Below the pieces are notes generated by a model. That model saw nothing but the letters and a program-made list of their open reading frames with translations. It was not told the DNA's origin and did not search any database. From positions 124,001-188,000 of the forward strand of contig CP148031.1 of the NCBI GenBank assembly GCA_040500365.1: DNA of 64,000 nucleotides. Direction: 5' to 3'. Positions 62,468 through 64,000 of the stretch are shown in pieces; the stretch's first letter is position 1; each line of letters begins with the position of its first letter. This DNA is from Dehalobacter alkaniphilus (GTDB lineage: Bacteria > Bacillota > Desulfitobacteriia > Desulfitobacteriales > Syntrophobotulaceae). Made by a program: the position numbers and the translations under genes.

Positions 62468-64000
62468 ATGGCGGATAAAATGAAAACTATGGATGGAAAT
62501 ACAGCAGCAGCCCACATAGCATATGCTTTCACTGATGTGGCAGGGATATATCCTATAACACCATCATCACCTATGGCGGAAAGTGTGGATGAGTGGGCAG
62601 CAAATGGTAGGAAGAATCTTTTCGGACAGCAGGTCAATGTCGTAGAAATGCAGTCTGAAGCAGGTGCAGCAGGAACGGTGCACGGTTCACTCGCTGCAGG
62701 TGCACTTACAACCACCTTTACTGCATCACAGGGACTTCTTCTTATGATTCCCAATATGTATAAAATTGCAGGTGAACTGCTGCCAGGTGTTATACATGTA
62801 ACAGCACGTGCAGTAGCTGGTCATGCGCTTTCAATTTTTGGCGAACATTCTGACGTAATGGCATGCCGCCAGACTGGGTTTGCCATGCTTGCTTCTGGTA
62901 ACGTCCAGGAAGTAATGGATCTTGCAGGAGTTGCCCATCTTGCTGCTATACGAGGAAGGGTGCCCTTCATGCACTTTTTCGATGGGTTCAGGACTTCCCA
63001 TGAAGTACAGAAAATAGAAGTGCTGGATTACGATGATCTTGCAGGACTCCTTGATTATGATGCAGTCAAGAGATTCAGAGACAATGCACTTAATCCTGAA
63101 CATCCAGTATTAAGAGGAACTGCACAAAACCCGGATATCTTCTTCCAGGCGAAAGAGGCTTCAAACAGATTCTATGAAGCTGTACCTGGAATCGTAGAGA
63201 AATACATGGAAGACATTTCAAAGCTTACAGGCAGGTCGTATAACCTCTTCAACTACCACGGTGTGCCTGATGCTGAAAAAGTAATTATTGCAATGGGTTC
63301 AGTCTGTGATACCGTTGAAGAAGTTGTTGACTATCTCAATGCAACAGGCGAAAAAGTCGGTGTCGTTAAAGTACATCTTTACAGACCGTTCTCTGCTAAG
63401 CATTTTCTGCAGGCAGTCCCTGTAACTGCAAAAAAAATCGCAGTGCTTGACAGAACGAAGGAACCTGGTGCATTAGGCGAACCACTTTACCAAGATGTAT
63501 GTACCTGTTATTTTGAAACCAATCAATCTCCAGTAATTGTTGGCGGACGCTATGGCTTGGGTTCGAAAGATACAACACCTGCACAGATAATAGCTGTATA
63601 CCAAAATCTTGACGAGGCTTCACCAAAGAATCACTTTACAATTGGTATAACAGATGATGTGACAAACCTGTCACTTGATGTTACATCAAACGTGGATACA
63701 ACCCCTGAAGGAACCATAAGCTGTAAGTTTTGGGGTCTTGGCTCTGATGGTACTGTTGGAGCAAACAAAAACTCGATTAAAATCATTGGCGACCACACAG
63801 ATAAGTATGCTCAGGCATACTTCGCATATGATTCAAAGAAATCCGGCGGTGTAACCATGTCCCACTTAAGGTTTGGCAATAAGCCTATCCGTTCGACATA
63901 TTTAATTAAAAAGGCTGACTTTGTAGCCTGCCATAATTCATCATATGTTGACAAATATGACATGGTATCAGAAATTAAGGATAATGGAACATTCCTGCTT
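62468..64000 (+). CDS. nifJ: Pyruvate:ferredoxin (flavodoxin) oxidoreductase, 5' part
   Basis: The frame begins MADKMKTMDGNTAAAHIAYA and runs off the right edge after 511 residues. It shows the PFOR domain I pattern AFTDVAGIYPITPSSPMAE, EMQSEAGAAGTVHGSLAAGA and SHEVQKIEV, then domain II (IIAMGSVCDTVEEVVDYL) and GGRYGLGSKDT. The enzyme oxidises pyruvate to acetyl-CoA and CO2, reducing ferredoxin; it is central to anaerobic metabolism. GAGGGAG precedes ATG 62468. The thiamine-pyrophosphate and Fe-S domains lie outside the window. Confidence 0.95.
   Translation, partial: MADKMKTMDGNTAAAHIAYAFTDVAGIYPITPSSPMAESVDEWAANGRKNLFGQQVNVVEMQSEAGAAGTVHGSLAAGALTTTFTASQGLLLMIPNMYKIAGELLPGVIHVTARAVAGHALSIFGEHSDVMACRQTGFAMLASGNVQEVMDLAGVAHLAAIRGRVPFMHFFDGFRTSHEVQKIEVLDYDDLAGLLDYDAVKRFRDNALNPEHPVLRGTAQNPDIFFQAKEASNRFYEAVPGIVEKYMEDISKLTGRSYNLFNYHGVPDAEKVIIAMGSVCDTVEEVVDYLNATGEKVGVVKVHLYRPFSAKHFLQAVPVTAKKIAVLDRTKEPGALGEPLYQDVCTCYFETNQSPVIVGGRYGLGSKDTTPAQIIAVYQNLDEASPKNHFTIGITDDVTNLSLDVTSNVDTTPEGTISCKFWGLGSDGTVGANKNSIKIIGDHTDKYAQAYFAYDSKKSGGVTMSHLRFGNKPIRSTYLIKKADFVACHNSSYVDKYDMVSEIKDNGTFLL

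Overview
The window reads as the chromosome of an anaerobic, probably spore-forming Clostridia member of the Bacillota. Pointers are a pyruvate:ferredoxin oxidoreductase gene, a DUF3231 spore-coat-like gene, strong AGGAGG ribosome sites with many TTG/GTG starts, a yybP-ykoY Mn2+ riboswitch and a c-di-GMP-I riboswitch. A Desulfitobacterium/Dehalobacter-like relative is possible, but I hold that loosely. Most of the first 56 kb is accessory DNA; the last 7.5 kb looks like ordinary chromosome.

Layout. (1) 1-1137: end of an element integrated in a serine tRNA gene. Two small helix-turn-helix (excisionase-like) genes lie on the minus strand, and only the 3' half of tRNA-Ser(CGA) remains. (2) 1.2-9.8 kb: AT-rich cargo. 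A tight operon encodes a SIS-HAD fusion, a phosphoribosyltransferase-like protein, a P-loop ATPase and an unrecognised protein, followed by a PfkB-type kinase with an unusual CxxC...CxxC pair. This looks like a nucleotide- or sugar-handling conflict system. (3) 9.9-41.9 kb: the conjugation core of a Tn1549-like integrative element: ParA/ParB, a giant methylase-helicase split by a complete group II intron, a TOPRIM protein, an oriT-like region, MobC, a MobP relaxase, PcfB, the VirD4 coupling protein, Maff2, a VirB6-like protein, PrgI, VirB4 and an NlpC/P60 hydrolase. An AT-rich cargo block (AbiE toxin-antitoxin, DUF6809, DUF5986 plus XRE-ImmA/IrrE) sits inside it. A tnpV gene is nested in another frame of the helicase gene. 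No integrase gene was seen anywhere in the window.

(4) 41.9-55.0 kb: a type IVb (Tad) pilus locus. It holds an EAL c-di-GMP phosphodiesterase, CpaB, TadZ, TadA, TadB, TadC, two tiny Flp-like pilins, two TadE/F-like pseudopilins and a prepilin peptidase. It runs straight into an unknown protein, a lipoprotein, a SPASM-type radical SAM enzyme, a U32-family protein, a secreted protein and a second radical SAM enzyme. The secreted protein has an aromatic residue at nearly every third position, mostly as aromatic-X-Asn/Asp. That is the sequence rule of three-residue cyclophane (triceptide) peptides. I think this is the most promising undescribed system here: a pilus-linked, surface-exposed, radical-SAM-modified aromatic repeat protein.

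(5) 55.1-59.3 kb: a decayed zone with a frameshifted DUF4367 gene, an intact secreted protein, a self-contained minus-strand c-di-GMP riboswitch, a DUF3231 gene, and broken HgdC/BadF and CorC genes. (6) 59.3-64 kb: an Mn2+-riboswitch-controlled TerC gene, UspA, DedA, DUF2294 and the start of nifJ, which runs off the right edge.

How the parts may work together: the element core would move DNA by a type IV secretion route, and its cargo supplies defence or addiction functions. The Tad block would build a surface filament and a modified exported protein. The EAL enzyme and the nearby c-di-GMP sensor suggest that surface behaviour is tied to c-di-GMP, which is inference.
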